From the NCBI GenBank assembly GCA_017509155.1, contig JAFWQE010000086.1, forward strand, positions 1 to 52,801: a DNA stretch of 52,801 nucleotides, given 5' to 3'. A program made the translations under genes and the position numbers. The stretch is from Prevotella sp. GTDB taxonomy: Bacteria > Bacteroidota > Bacteroidia > Bacteroidales > Bacteroidaceae. The notes below the pieces were generated by a model. That model did not search any database, had not been told where the DNA came from, and saw only the letters and a list, made by a program, of their open reading frames with translations. Numbering within the stretch: position 1 is the first letter of the stretch; every line of letters begins with the position of its first letter. Below, one piece after another: positions 40,441 to 49,691 of the stretch.

Positions 40441-43158
40441 ATGACACGAAAAAACATTTTCGCCATATTCCTCATCCTGTTGGTTTCCTCATGTGGACTG
40501 AGAGAAAGGTTTGTTGCTGGCCCCGAAACGACGCGGCCGGCAACAAGCGTTGATGCACCGCCCGTGGTGGAAAAGCCGACACCAGCCATTACAGAGATGC
40601 CGACACCAACGCCCAAAGGAAAGAAAGACGAACCGTCGCCCTATCTGTGGGGCAACAACGACTACGACGGCGACCCGTGGGTGAAAAACGTTTCAAACCC
40701 CGTCGAGATTACACAAGGACTACAGAACAGGCATATCACCGTATGGCCCAGCCACGGCATCTACTACGATCAGACAAAGCAGGCATGGAAATGGCAACGT
40801 CCCTACCTGTTTGGCACGACAGAAGACCTGTTCACCCAGACCATCGTGGTGCCTTTCCTCGTTCCAATGCTCGAAAAGGCTGGTGCCAACGTGTTCATCC
40901 CACGCGAACGCGACTGGCAAAGAAACGAGGTGATTGTGGACAACGACGACCAAGGCGCACCCAACTATGTGGAGAAGAATACGTCGAACAGATGGCAGGA
41001 CGCGGAGGTGGCGGGATTCTCGTGGAAACAGCAAGTGTATCAGGATGATGAGAATCCGTTTGAGGCAGGTACGACCCGAAAGGCGAAGACGACCAAGATG
41101 TTCGGAAGCGAGATCGTCTATCAGCCCAACATACCCGAGAACGGCAGCTATGCCGTATACGTGAGCTATCCAACCATCGATAAAAGCGTGACGAATGCCG
41201 AATACACCGTCTACCACCAAGGACAGACCACTGTGTTTCATGTCAACCAGCAGATGGGTGGTGGCACATGGGTTTATCTGGGAACATTCGACTTTGACAA
41301 GGGCTGCAACCAGTACAACCGCGTGGTGCTGAGCAATGTGAGCAACCAGAAAGGCTATGTCACGGCCGATGCCGTCAGGTTCGGCGGTGGAATGGGCAAC
41401 GTGGTGCGCGGAGGAAAGACAAGCGGACTGCCCAGATGTCTGGAAGGTGCCCGTTATTATGCTCAGTGGGCGGGGGCGCCCTACAGCGTCTACAGTTTCA
41501 AGGCAGGAACAGACGACTACAGGGACGACATCTACACACGGTCATACATGAGCAACTGGCTGTCGGGAGGCTCGTGCTATCTGCCTGACAGCACAGGAAA
41601 GAAAGTTCCCATCGAGCTGTCGCTGGCCGTACATAGCGATGCCGGCTTCCATAAAGACTACAAGTCGGTTTACGGAACCCTGTCCATCTGCACCACCGAC
41701 CACAACAATGGCATGTATGATAGTGGCATTGGCAGGAATGCGTCGAAAATATTTGCCCGCTCACTCTTGGACGGTCTGAACGCTGACCTGAGTGCGAAAT
41801 ACGGAAGCTGGGTGATTCGCGAATTGTGGGACAGGAACTATGCCGAGACACGATGCCCGGAAGTGCCGTCAGCAATACTGGAGACACTGTCGCACCAGAG
41901 TTTCCCCGACATGATACTGGCGCAGGATCCCGGGTTCCGCTTTACCATGGCGAGAAGCATTTACAAGACCATTCTGAAGTTCATGAACGAGGCCCACGGC
42001 AAACACTACACAGTGGCTCCCCTACCCCCAAAGGACATACGCTGTGAGTTTACATCGATTGACGAAATCTCGTTGAAATGGGATGCCACTACCGACGAAC
42101 AGGAAAAGACGGCGAAGCCCACATCTTACATCGTATATAAAAAGACGGGCATTGGCTCGTTCGACAACGGAACAGTCGTGAAGAACAACCATTTTAAGAT
42201 GAAACTCGAGCCTGGTGTCATCTATAGCTTCAAGGTAGCGGCGGTTAACAAGGGTGGCGAGAGTTTCCCGTCGGAAACCGTCTCGGCGCTTCACAATGCC
42301 GGAGCCACACGTGCCATCCTCATTGTCAACGGTTTCCACCGTGTGTCGGCGCCTGCCGTCAGAGAGACCCCTACAGAACAAGGTTTCGACTATGACATCG
42401 ACCCGGGTGTGAACTGGGGAAAGACCGCCGGCATGAGTGGCAGGCAGACTTGTTTCGACAAGAAGAAAATAGGAATAGAAGGTCCTGGCGGCCTTGGCTA
42501 TGGCTCAGACGAATGGGTGGGTAAATTTATTGCCGGAAACGACTTCAACTATGCGTACACGCATACCGAGGCCATGAAAGGACTGCTGAAGTATAACATC
42601 TCGAGCTGCTGCTCACATGCCATTGAGAACGGACAAGTAGACATCAAGAAATACCATCTGGTAGACCTCATACTGGGTCTGGAGAAAAAAGACGGCAATA
42701 AGGCAGAAAGCTACCAGGCTTTTTCAAAAAAGATGCAGGAGAAACTGACAGACTACGCACACTCCGGTGGCTCCATGCTGGTAAGCGGTGCCTATATTGG
42801 CAGCGACATGACATCGGCAGCAGACTCTGTCTTCCTCAGCAACGTGCTGAAAGTGAGAAGCGGAGGCTTCATCAGGAATACGCCCAATGCCACCATTAAC
42901 GGAATGGGCACCAGTTTCGAATACTACAACCAACTGAACGAGGAGCACTATGCTGCTACTTCAACAGACATCCTTCTGCCTTCTGCACCGGCATACACAG
43001 CACTTCTTTACGCTGGCGGAACATCGGCAGGCGTCGCCTACAGCGGCAATGACTACCGCACGTTTACCATGGGGTTCCCGTTCGAATGTATCACTTCCTA
43101 CAGGAAACGATTTGCTATCATGAAAGCCATCGTAAGCTTCTTAGTGGAACAAGATTAA
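40441..43158 (+). CDS. Amidase-like lipoprotein with golvesin-like and Fn3 domains
   Basis: A 905-residue lipoprotein: signal and lipobox (MTRKNIFAIFLILLVSSCG), a Pro/Thr-rich linker (to about 60), then the first half of a divergent N-acetylmuramoyl-L-alanine amidase fold. A golvesin-C-like beta domain (about 218-320) interrupts it. The amidase half resumes (about 335-520) with LAVHSDAG and PSAILETLSHQSFPD, which could supply zinc-binding His and the catalytic Glu. A fibronectin type III domain (about 535-620) and a further C-terminal domain follow. The start at 40441 is chosen because of the lipobox; 40384 would hide it. Relatives are often named xanthan lyase without proof. The likely role is in the outer envelope, on peptidoglycan. 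Confidence 0.75.
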   Translation: MTRKNIFAIFLILLVSSCGLRERFVAGPETTRPATSVDAPPVVEKPTPAITEMPTPTPKGKKDEPSPYLWGNNDYDGDPWVKNVSNPVEITQGLQNRHITVWPSHGIYYDQTKQAWKWQRPYLFGTTEDLFTQTIVVPFLVPMLEKAGANVFIPRERDWQRNEVIVDNDDQGAPNYVEKNTSNRWQDAEVAGFSWKQQVYQDDENPFEAGTTRKAKTTKMFGSEIVYQPNIPENGSYAVYVSYPTIDKSVTNAEYTVYHQGQTTVFHVNQQMGGGTWVYLGTFDFDKGCNQYNRVVLSNVSNQKGYVTADAVRFGGGMGNVVRGGKTSGLPRCLEGARYYAQWAGAPYSVYSFKAGTDDYRDDIYTRSYMSNWLSGGSCYLPDSTGKKVPIELSLAVHSDAGFHKDYKSVYGTLSICTTDHNNGMYDSGIGRNASKIFARSLLDGLNADLSAKYGSWVIRELWDRNYAETRCPEVPSAILETLSHQSFPDMILAQDPGFRFTMARSIYKTILKFMNEAHGKHYTVAPLPPKDIRCEFTSIDEISLKWDATTDEQEKTAKPTSYIVYKKTGIGSFDNGTVVKNNHFKMKLEPGVIYSFKVAAVNKGGESFPSETVSALHNAGATRAILIVNGFHRVSAPAVRETPTEQGFDYDIDPGVNWGKTAGMSGRQTCFDKKKIGIEGPGGLGYGSDEWVGKFIAGNDFNYAYTHTEAMKGLLKYNISSCCSHAIENGQVDIKKYHLVDLILGLEKKDGNKAESYQAFSKKMQEKLTDYAHSGGSMLVSGAYIGSDMTSAADSVFLSNVLKVRSGGFIRNTPNATINGMGTSFEYYNQLNEEHYAATSTDILLPSAPAYTALLYAGGTSAGVAYSGNDYRTFTMGFPFECITSYRKRFAIMKAIVSFLVEQD

Positions 43159-43177
43159 GTTTTTCTATCATAAGACC

Positions 43178-43501
43178 ATGACATACAAAATTCAAGCAAA
43201 CACGTCGGGAACACGTTCGATTGACGTTGACGACATTCACATGCAGACATTGGAGAAGTATGGACTTCTTCAGAACCTTACAGACAGTACGGGCATCATC
43301 GATGAGGACGTTCTGGAAAAACTCCGCCTGCACTGCCGTTCCATTCTGGAATCACAGGCAGAGGTCGATCGCGAGCTGATGAACCTTTGTCTGGATGTGG
43401 TCTACCATCCGAACATGAAGGCACTTGGGCTGCAGAACCTCCAGAAGGCCTTTGATGAATGGAAGACAACGACTAAGGAAGAGACGCAAGAAAAACAATA
43501 G
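43178..43501 (+). CDS. Small conserved protein, unknown function
   Basis: A 107-residue soluble protein that I do not recognise. It has no signal peptide; the middle is helical (ILESQAEVDRELMNLCLDVV) and the C-terminus is very acidic and basic (TTTKEETQEKQ). It lies 20 bases after the amidase-like gene and 6 bases before the YgiQ gene, so it is probably translated from the same mRNA. Confidence 0.7.
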   Translation: MTYKIQANTSGTRSIDVDDIHMQTLEKYGLLQNLTDSTGIIDEDVLEKLRLHCRSILESQAEVDRELMNLCLDVVYHPNMKALGLQNLQKAFDEWKTTTKEETQEKQ

Positions 43502-43507
43502 ATCCAC

Positions 43508-45430
43508 ATGGAGTATCGCCTTACGGATTTCCTGCCCACCACGAAAAAGGAGGTGGAGCTGAGAGGATGGGATGAACTGGATGTCATCCTTTTCTCAGGC
43601 GATGCCTATGTAGACCACCCTTCTTTCGGAGCAGCTGTCATCGGAAGAGTGCTCGAAGCCAACGGCTATCGTGTGGCCATCGTGCCACAACCCGACTGGC
43701 ATGGAGACTTCAGGGACTTCAAAAAACTGGGACGACCCAGGCTATTCTTCGGGATCTCTCCCGGTTGCATGGACTCCATGGTGAACAAATACACCGCCAA
43801 CAGGCGTCTGCGATCTGAAGACGCCTACAGTCCTGACGGCCGACACGACTGCCGGCCGGAGTATCCAACCATCGTCTATAGCACCATTCTCCGTCAGCTT
43901 TATCCCGATGTCCCCATTGTGCTGGGCGGCATCGAGGCTTCCTTGCGACGACTCACTCACTACGACTACTGGCAGGACAAGTTGTGCAAGTGCATCCTGT
44001 GTGACAGCCATGCCGACCTCATCAGCTATGGCATGGGGGAGAAGACGATTCTGAGAATTGCACAGGAGCTAAGCGAGGGAAAGCCCGTCAAGGCGCTTCA
44101 TGACCTACCCCAGACGGTTTACCTGTCCACGCTGTCAGAGATTCCCGGTGGCATTCAGGCAGACGACATCGTACTCCACAGCCACGAAGAATGCCTGAAA
44201 GACAAACGGGCCCAGGCAGAGAACATCAGGCACATCGAAGAAGAATCGAACAAGATTCATGCGCAGCGGCTCATACAAAAGGTTGATGGACGGTATGCTG
44301 TTGTCAACCCTCCCTATCCGCCCATGACAACCGAAGAGCTTGATGCTTCTTTTGACCTGCCATACACCCGCCTTCCGCATCCCAAATACAAGAACAAGCG
44401 CATTCCTGCCTACGAGATGATCAAGTTTTCTGTGAACATCCACAGGGGATGTTTTGGCGGCTGCGCTTTCTGCACCATCTCTGCCCATCAGGGGAAATTT
44501 ATCGTCAGCCGTTCGAAGGAGAGCATTCTCAAGGAGGTGAGGCAAGTCATGAGGATGCCCAACTTCAAAGGCTACCTGTCTGACCTCGGGGGCCCTTCTG
44601 CCAACATGTATGCCATGCACGGACGCAACAAGCTGGCTTGCGAGAAGTGCAAGCGACCTTCCTGCATCCATCCTGCCATCTGCCCCAACCTCAATACCGA
44701 CCACACTCCCCTACTCGACATCTATCATGCCGTCGACAGTCTGCCAGGCATGAAGAAGAGCTTCATTGGCAGTGGTGTGCGCTACGACCTGCTCCTCCAT
44801 CGCAGCAAGGACGAAAAGGTGAATGAGGCGGCACGAATCTATACAAGCGAACTGATTTGCAATCACGTGAGCGGCCGACTGAAAGTGGCACCAGAACACA
44901 CTTCCTCCACCGTTCTCAACCTGATGCGAAAGCCACCTTTTGCACAGTTTGAGCAGTTCAAGCGCATCTTCGACAGAATCAACAAGGAGGAAAACCTGAA
45001 GCAGCAGATTATCCCCTACTTCATCAGCAGCCACCCTGGATGCCGCGAAGAGGACATGGCAGAACTGGCCGTCATCACCAAACGTCTCGACTTCCAGCTG
45101 GAACAGGTACAGGACTTCACACCCACGCCCATGACCATTGCCACCGAGACATGGTACACGGGCTATGAGCCATACACACTGCAACCTGTCTACTCGGCAA
45201 AGACGCCCAAGGAAAAACTCGCCCAGCGACAGTTCTTCTTCTGGTACAAGCCCCAAGACCGTCCTGCCATTGAAAGGGAGCTAAGACGCATTGGCAGGCC
45301 CGACCTCATCGGTCAGCTATACACCAACACCCATCACCCGTCACCCAATAGCCATGAACATCGTCGAACAGCAGAGCATCGGCAAGCACAGCCAAGAGAC
45401 AAACGAAGACGGAATCATCGCAACGGCTGA
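43508..45430 (+). CDS. YgiQ family radical SAM protein
   Basis: A radical SAM enzyme of the YgiQ family, of unknown reaction. The B12-binding-like N-terminal region precedes the radical SAM core, where RGCFGGCAFCTISAHQG (about 313-329) holds the three Cys of the [4Fe-4S] cluster. SGRLKVAPEHTSSTVLNLMRKP and QVQDFTPTPMTIATETW are family marks. The last 35 residues or so (from about THHPSPNS onward) are basic and unlike the family, because they are read in a second frame through the first 77 bases of the next gene. The ancestral stop probably lay just before that gene. Confidence 0.92.
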   Translation: MEYRLTDFLPTTKKEVELRGWDELDVILFSGDAYVDHPSFGAAVIGRVLEANGYRVAIVPQPDWHGDFRDFKKLGRPRLFFGISPGCMDSMVNKYTANRRLRSEDAYSPDGRHDCRPEYPTIVYSTILRQLYPDVPIVLGGIEASLRRLTHYDYWQDKLCKCILCDSHADLISYGMGEKTILRIAQELSEGKPVKALHDLPQTVYLSTLSEIPGGIQADDIVLHSHEECLKDKRAQAENIRHIEEESNKIHAQRLIQKVDGRYAVVNPPYPPMTTEELDASFDLPYTRLPHPKYKNKRIPAYEMIKFSVNIHRGCFGGCAFCTISAHQGKFIVSRSKESILKEVRQVMRMPNFKGYLSDLGGPSANMYAMHGRNKLACEKCKRPSCIHPAICPNLNTDHTPLLDIYHAVDSLPGMKKSFIGSGVRYDLLLHRSKDEKVNEAARIYTSELICNHVSGRLKVAPEHTSSTVLNLMRKPPFAQFEQFKRIFDRINKEENLKQQIIPYFISSHPGCREEDMAELAVITKRLDFQLEQVQDFTPTPMTIATETWYTGYEPYTLQPVYSAKTPKEKLAQRQFFFWYKPQDRPAIERELRRIGRPDLIGQLYTNTHHPSPNSHEHRRTAEHRQAQPRDKRRRNHRNG

Positions 45431-46172
45431 CTTCATTGCTGTTGTCGATGGCAGCACAAGCAAGAGCCCGTTTCAGATTCAACAGGGCATGAGCAATGGC
45501 CGCTATGCCATGCTCATGGTGAAAGAAGTTGTTGAGAACACCTCCGCAACAACCTCATTATCTGAACTTTGTGTTCTTTTAATGAACCGTTTCAAAGAGA
45601 TATACCAAAGAAACGGCATTTCCAACGAAACGCTTTTGTCACACCCCGAGACACGGCTCACCGCCAGTGCTGCCGTGTTCAGCCGACATTACCGACAGGT
45701 GTGGCTTATTGGCGACTGTCAATGTCTCATCACTCCAAACGGCGAGACCTTTTCCAATCCCAAGCCTGCGGAAGAACACAACGCCCGTCGACGTGCCGCT
45801 TTCATCAAAAAGGCTCTAAGCGAAGGTAAAACGGTGGAGCAGTTTCAGCAGCACGACGATGGGCGCGACATCATCATCCCCGCCATCATCGAGTCATGCA
45901 GACATCAGAACAGGGACTTCGCCGTCATCGACGGTTTTCCGATTCCCCAACATCTCGTTAAGGTGATAGATTGCCACGATGCCACGGAGATTGTCATGGC
46001 GTCCGACGGCTATCCTTTTCTCAGGTCCACGCTGGCTGAGACAGAAGACCTGTTGGTAGAACTGTTACGAAAAGACCCTTTGTGCATCCACGACTTCAGG
46101 GCCACAAAAGGTCTGATGACTGGCAATAAAAGCTTCGACGACCGCTCATACATCAGGTTCACCTTGCCATAG
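45354..46172 (+). CDS. PP2C-like metal-dependent phosphatase
   Basis: A 272-residue protein with the layout of PP2C phosphatases: NEDGIIATADFIAVVDGSTSK near the start (metal-binding Asp), VWLIGDCQCLI in the middle, and EIVMASDGYPF then SFDDRSYIRF near the end (further Asp residues). It is more divergent than SpoIIE-type members and lacks a sensor domain. The start at 45354 (MNIVEQQSIG) fits the domain; it begins 77 bases inside the YgiQ frame. The likely action is on phospho-Ser/Thr proteins in the cytoplasm; the target is unknown. Confidence 0.8.
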   Translation: MNIVEQQSIGKHSQETNEDGIIATADFIAVVDGSTSKSPFQIQQGMSNGRYAMLMVKEVVENTSATTSLSELCVLLMNRFKEIYQRNGISNETLLSHPETRLTASAAVFSRHYRQVWLIGDCQCLITPNGETFSNPKPAEEHNARRRAAFIKKALSEGKTVEQFQQHDDGRDIIIPAIIESCRHQNRDFAVIDGFPIPQHLVKVIDCHDATEIVMASDGYPFLRSTLAETEDLLVELLRKDPLCIHDFRATKGLMTGNKSFDDRSYIRFTLP

Positions 46173-46180
46173 CCGACACG

Positions 46181-47416
46181 CTATCTCGTACACACCGACT
46201 GATAGCCCACAAGTCTGTCGGTGCGTTCTCCTTGTCCACGATAGTAGACAAGCGCTGTATATCTGTTTTCGGTCTGGTAGAAGTCGCCTTCTGTAGGCAT
46301 GGTGACGAGTGTGCCGTCGGGACGCATCAACAGGAACTGATAGTTATAATAGCCCTGCTTTTGTAATACCGTTGCCTCATAGCACCTGTTTTCCGCATTG
46401 TATTCCATCTTGTATTCCGGCAGGAACCTGTCGTTTGTCCACCGTCCATTCAGGTAGACATCGCCTCGCGGTGGCGTGTCACAGTGCAGCACATAGTGTA
46501 CATACACATATTCCGACAGGCGGTCGTTCTCTATGTTTTCGCTGTTCCTGATGTAGAATGCCCCATTGGCATCTTCATCGTAGACATAGTTCCTGCGCGG
46601 CTCGCATTCAAAGGGAAAAGCGTGATAGTTCTCTCCGTCCCAGTTGATGACATCGATTCCCATTGTGGGATGCGTCACGTCGAGTATCTCAAACTTACGA
46701 TACTCATTGCCTGCCATGAAGATGAAGTCGGCATTATGCTGCCATTCCATGCCGTCGCCAGTGAGGTATTGTGCCTTTGAATTCACGCGGGCATTATCCC
46801 AGCGGTCGTTTTGCATGACAACAGTCTTGATTTGCTGTTCGGGCACCACCACGCGCTGCCCTCCATAGTTAACTTTCATGCTCACCTGCTGCTGACGGTT
46901 GTGAATGTCCTGATCGGTGTTGGCCGTCACTTCCATCGACACGCCCATCAGCGGCTCCAGCACCATGAAGCACACTTGCAACACAGGCTCTTCCCCATTG
47001 TCTTCGTCTATCACAGTCAAACGGTAGTTTCCGCTCATCCGCAACCGACATTGGCGGTTGGGCAGCCTTACCTTGTAATGAGTATAGAGATGGGTGGTGT
47101 TGAGCGATTCCTCCACGTCGTCGATGGTGTTTCCCTCTGCAAACCCTTCCACGAAGTCGCTGGTCAGCAAGTCTTCCGATGTCGTCCAGTCTGCCTCGCA
47201 ATGCTCCACACGATAGGTGTATCTTCGATATTCATGGGTCATATCGTCGAAGCTCACCGTGATGTGTTCGTCGCCATTGAGACGTATGACAGGCAGTTCC
47301 TGCCACCGGTCTCCAGCTACCACCCACAACGAACGTATGTGGGAGCTGAACACCTCGTTTCGCTGAGCCGCCACTATGGTGGGCATCAGCAGGAGCATCA
47401 GGAGCAGTTTCTTCAT
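46181..47416 (-). CDS. DUF5103 family exported protein
   Basis: A 411-residue Bacteroidetes family protein of unknown function. The signal peptide is [18 protein letters not shown]. The early part holds the family-like [21 protein letters not shown] and the C-terminal half ends in a beta-rich region with [13 protein letters not shown], which resembles a carbohydrate-binding-like or Ig-like fold. It overlaps the hisB stop by 4 bases, so the two are coupled, although their functions seem unrelated. Expected to be periplasmic or surface-exposed. Confidence 0.85.
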   Translation of the reverse strand: MKKLLLMLLLMPTIVAAQRNEVFSSHIRSLWVVAGDRWQELPVIRLNGDEHITVSFDDMTHEYRRYTYRVEHCEADWTTSEDLLTSDFVEGFAEGNTIDDVEESLNTTHLYTHYKVRLPNRQCRLRMSGNYRLTVIDEDNGEEPVLQVCFMVLEPLMGVSMEVTANTDQDIHNRQQQVSMKVNYGGQRVVVPEQQIKTVVMQNDRWDNARVNSKAQYLTGDGMEWQHNADFIFMAGNEYRKFEILDVTHPTMGIDVINWDGENYHAFPFECEPRRNYVYDEDANGAFYIRNSENIENDRLSEYVYVHYVLHCDTPPRGDVYLNGRWTNDRFLPEYKMEYNAENRCYEATVLQKQGYYNYQFLLMRPDGTLVTMPTEGDFYQTENRYTALVYYRGQGERTDRLVGYQSVCTR

Positions 47417-48498
47417 AGTGTTCCTTTCGTACTGGGCAGTTCGTAGTGATAGATGTCGCGACGTACGGCCATACGCAGTGAGCGGGCCAACGCTTTGAAG
47501 ATGCCTTCTATCTTGTGGTGCTCGTTCTGTCCCTCGGCTTTGATGTTGAGGTTCATGCGTGCTGCGTCGGAAAGGCTTTTGAAGAAATGGAGAAACATTT
47601 CGGTGGGCATGTCGCCAACATGCTCGCGATGGAACTCAGCATCCCACACCAGCCAGGGCCGTCCACCAAAGTCGAGGGCTACCTGACAGAGACAATCGTC
47701 CATCGGCAGACAGTAGCCATAGCGCTCAATGCCGCGCTTGTCGCCCAGCGCCTTGAGCAGACACTCGCCCAGTGCCAATGCGGTGTCTTCGATGGTATGG
47801 TGCTCGTCCACATTCAGATCGCCGTTCGTATGGATATAGAGGTCTATCATGCCGTGCTTTCCTATCTGTTCGAGCATGTGGTCGAAGAAGCCAAGCCCCG
47901 TCTGTATGTCGCACTTTCCCGTACCGTCAAGGTTCAGGCGCACGTCGATATCTGTCTCGCGTGTGGTGCGTCTCACCGTTGCCTTGCGCTCACCGGCAAA
48001 GAGCAGTTCTGCAATTTTGTCCCAGTCCATGCCTTCGTCCCCCAGTATAAGCGCCTTGCAGCCAAGGTTCTTCGCCAGCTGGCGGTCGGTCTCACGGTCA
48101 CCGATGACATAGCTGTTGGCCAGGTTATAGCGGTCGCTGTCCATATACTCCTTCAGCATTCCCGTGCCGGGTTTCCGGTCGGGATGGTTGTCCTCGGGGA
48201 AGTGACGGTCTATCTTGAAGTCGTCGAAGGTAATCCCCTCGCCTTCAAGTGTCTGCAGGATGAAGTTGTGCACGGGCCAGAAGGTATCCTCAGGAAACGA
48301 CGATGTCCCGAGGCCGTCCTGGTTGCTTACCATCACGAAGCGGAAATCGAGTTTCTGACGAATGAAGGAAAGGTTGCGGAAGACGCCCTTGACGAACTTC
48401 AGTTTGCTGAAATCGTCAATCTGCTCGTCGGCTGGTTCCTCTATCAGGGTTCCGTCACGGTCAATAAACAATAGTCTCTGCTGTTTCATGAGCTCCAT
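47413..48498 (-). CDS. hisB: Bifunctional histidinol-phosphatase/IGP dehydratase
   Basis: Two steps of histidine synthesis in one chain of 361 residues. The N-terminal HAD domain (about 1-165) begins [13 protein letters not shown] with the nucleophilic Asp of DxDGT and removes phosphate from histidinol phosphate. The C-terminal domain (about 170-361), with [14 protein letters not shown] and [15 protein letters not shown], dehydrates imidazole-glycerol phosphate using two manganese ions. No other his gene is in the window, so hisB is separated from hisGDC, unlike the usual Bacteroidales order. It is 9 bases after the membrane-protein gene and overlaps DUF5103. Confidence 0.95.
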   Translation of the reverse strand: MELMKQQRLLFIDRDGTLIEEPADEQIDDFSKLKFVKGVFRNLSFIRQKLDFRFVMVSNQDGLGTSSFPEDTFWPVHNFILQTLEGEGITFDDFKIDRHFPEDNHPDRKPGTGMLKEYMDSDRYNLANSYVIGDRETDRQLAKNLGCKALILGDEGMDWDKIAELLFAGERKATVRRTTRETDIDVRLNLDGTGKCDIQTGLGFFDHMLEQIGKHGMIDLYIHTNGDLNVDEHHTIEDTALALGECLLKALGDKRGIERYGYCLPMDDCLCQVALDFGGRPWLVWDAEFHREHVGDMPTEMFLHFFKSLSDAARMNLNIKAEGQNEHHKIEGIFKALARSLRMAVRRDIYHYELPSTKGTL

Positions 48499-48507
48499 AT
48501 TCTTGTT

Positions 48508-49497
48508 TTATGCTTTTTCATTCATCGACAACATACTTCCATAGGCCTGAGCCTTGTCTGCGCCCAGTGCTGCCTCCCTCTCCTTCACTCGCCTTTCTAT
48601 GCTACCATATATATAATACATGACGAACAACGAGAACACCGACAGGAACGAATAGCAGAAGAACGTAACGGCAGCCGTAAAGAAGGTCAGCACACCGATC
48701 GACCCAGGCATTCCGCTCGGGTCGCCGTTCATCACGCCGATGTCGTTTACCCTCACGGCCATGTCGAGCACACTGAGCGGAAGACCGATGATGAGCATCA
48801 CGAAAAAGAGGCAGATGGTGGTCAGCAGCAGTGTCAGGAAGATATACCCCCAATGGCGCAGCCCTGTCTTATAGCCTTTCCACACCAGCTGCATCAGCTT
48901 GCTTTTCGTGTCCACCACGTATTTCGCCACGGCATAGGTATAGGGCAATAGCAGAAGTAACAGAACGACCACGACGAGAGAAACCATGGCAAAGGTCTTC
49001 ACCATCACCATCCGCATCTGCTCTGCCTGCATGGCATCCTGCGGCACTTCGGGCACCGAACCCGTAGCAGGCACCGACAGGAAGATAACGCCAACAATAA
49101 CAACCGACAGAATCAGCACCACCACAAGTTCGGCGACCACTAGCTTAGCGGCGCGGAAGATGTTCCATACGAATGGTTTTTCGTTGACCAGCATATAGGT
49201 GCGTCCTGCCATGACGATTGCCACAAGAAGAAGCAGGAGATATGACGCCACCATGCCTATCACGTCGGTTACGGACGTGTCGGCAGTCGTTGCCCTCAGT
49301 GCGAGCAGCACATACATGGCAGCCACCAGCGACATGCCTACAGCATAGGGCCACAAGTGTTTGAAGATGGTCTTGAAATTGTTGAAGAATGCTTTCCAGG
49401 CCGCCTTCATCGTTGTTGAATAGCCACGGTTCTTTTCCAGCTCATCGAGCTTCATTTGAGGAAACACAACGTTTCCATTACCATTCTGTTTGTTCAT
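48508..49497 (-). CDS. Membrane protein of unknown function
   Basis: A 329-residue integral membrane protein. About six hydrophobic segments can be seen: 45-65, 78-98, 115-145, 170-200, 225-255 and 265-300, in an arrangement like the membrane regions of DUF4013-type proteins, though this is only a guess. The N-terminus (MNKQNGNGNVVFPQMKLDEL) and the charged C-terminus (RRVKEREAALGADKAQA) are cytoplasmic by the positive-inside rule. A TACCTTTG box lies 20 bases upstream. It leads a run with hisB and DUF5103. Confidence 0.8.
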   Translation of the reverse strand: MNKQNGNGNVVFPQMKLDELEKNRGYSTTMKAAWKAFFNNFKTIFKHLWPYAVGMSLVAAMYVLLALRATTADTSVTDVIGMVASYLLLLLVAIVMAGRTYMLVNEKPFVWNIFRAAKLVVAELVVVLILSVVIVGVIFLSVPATGSVPEVPQDAMQAEQMRMVMVKTFAMVSLVVVVLLLLLLPYTYAVAKYVVDTKSKLMQLVWKGYKTGLRHWGYIFLTLLLTTICLFFVMLIIGLPLSVLDMAVRVNDIGVMNGDPSGMPGSIGVLTFFTAAVTFFCYSFLSVFSLFVMYYIYGSIERRVKEREAALGADKAQAYGSMLSMNEKA

Positions 49498-49516
49498 GAT
49501 CTTCTCATTTTGTCCG

Positions 49517-49524
49517 CAAAGGTA
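49517..49524 (-). promoter_or_regulatory. -7 box of the membrane protein gene
   Basis: TACCTTTG on the minus strand, 20 bases before the start codon. Confidence 0.55.
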
Positions 49525-49614
49525 AGAAAAAGAATGAAAAACGAAGAATGATGAATGAAGAATCTTTCTAAAAAGAGTGAAGAACTCTAAACGAAGGGGA
49601 GAGGTTGGTAAGAA

Positions 49615-49652
49615 GAGAAGCCCCCAAGCCACCTAGGGCTTGGGGGCTTCTC
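49615..49652. terminator. Strong palindrome after the beta-propeller gene
   Basis: A perfect 16-bp stem (49615-49630 with 49637-49652), GAGAAGCCCCCAAGCC at the left end. It lies about 40 bases past the beta-propeller stop and shares words with 8926-9022. It could serve as a terminator without a strong T tract. Confidence 0.55.
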
Positions 49653-49691
49653 CACTAACCACATCCCACCACGGGGCTTGGGGCTTCTCTC

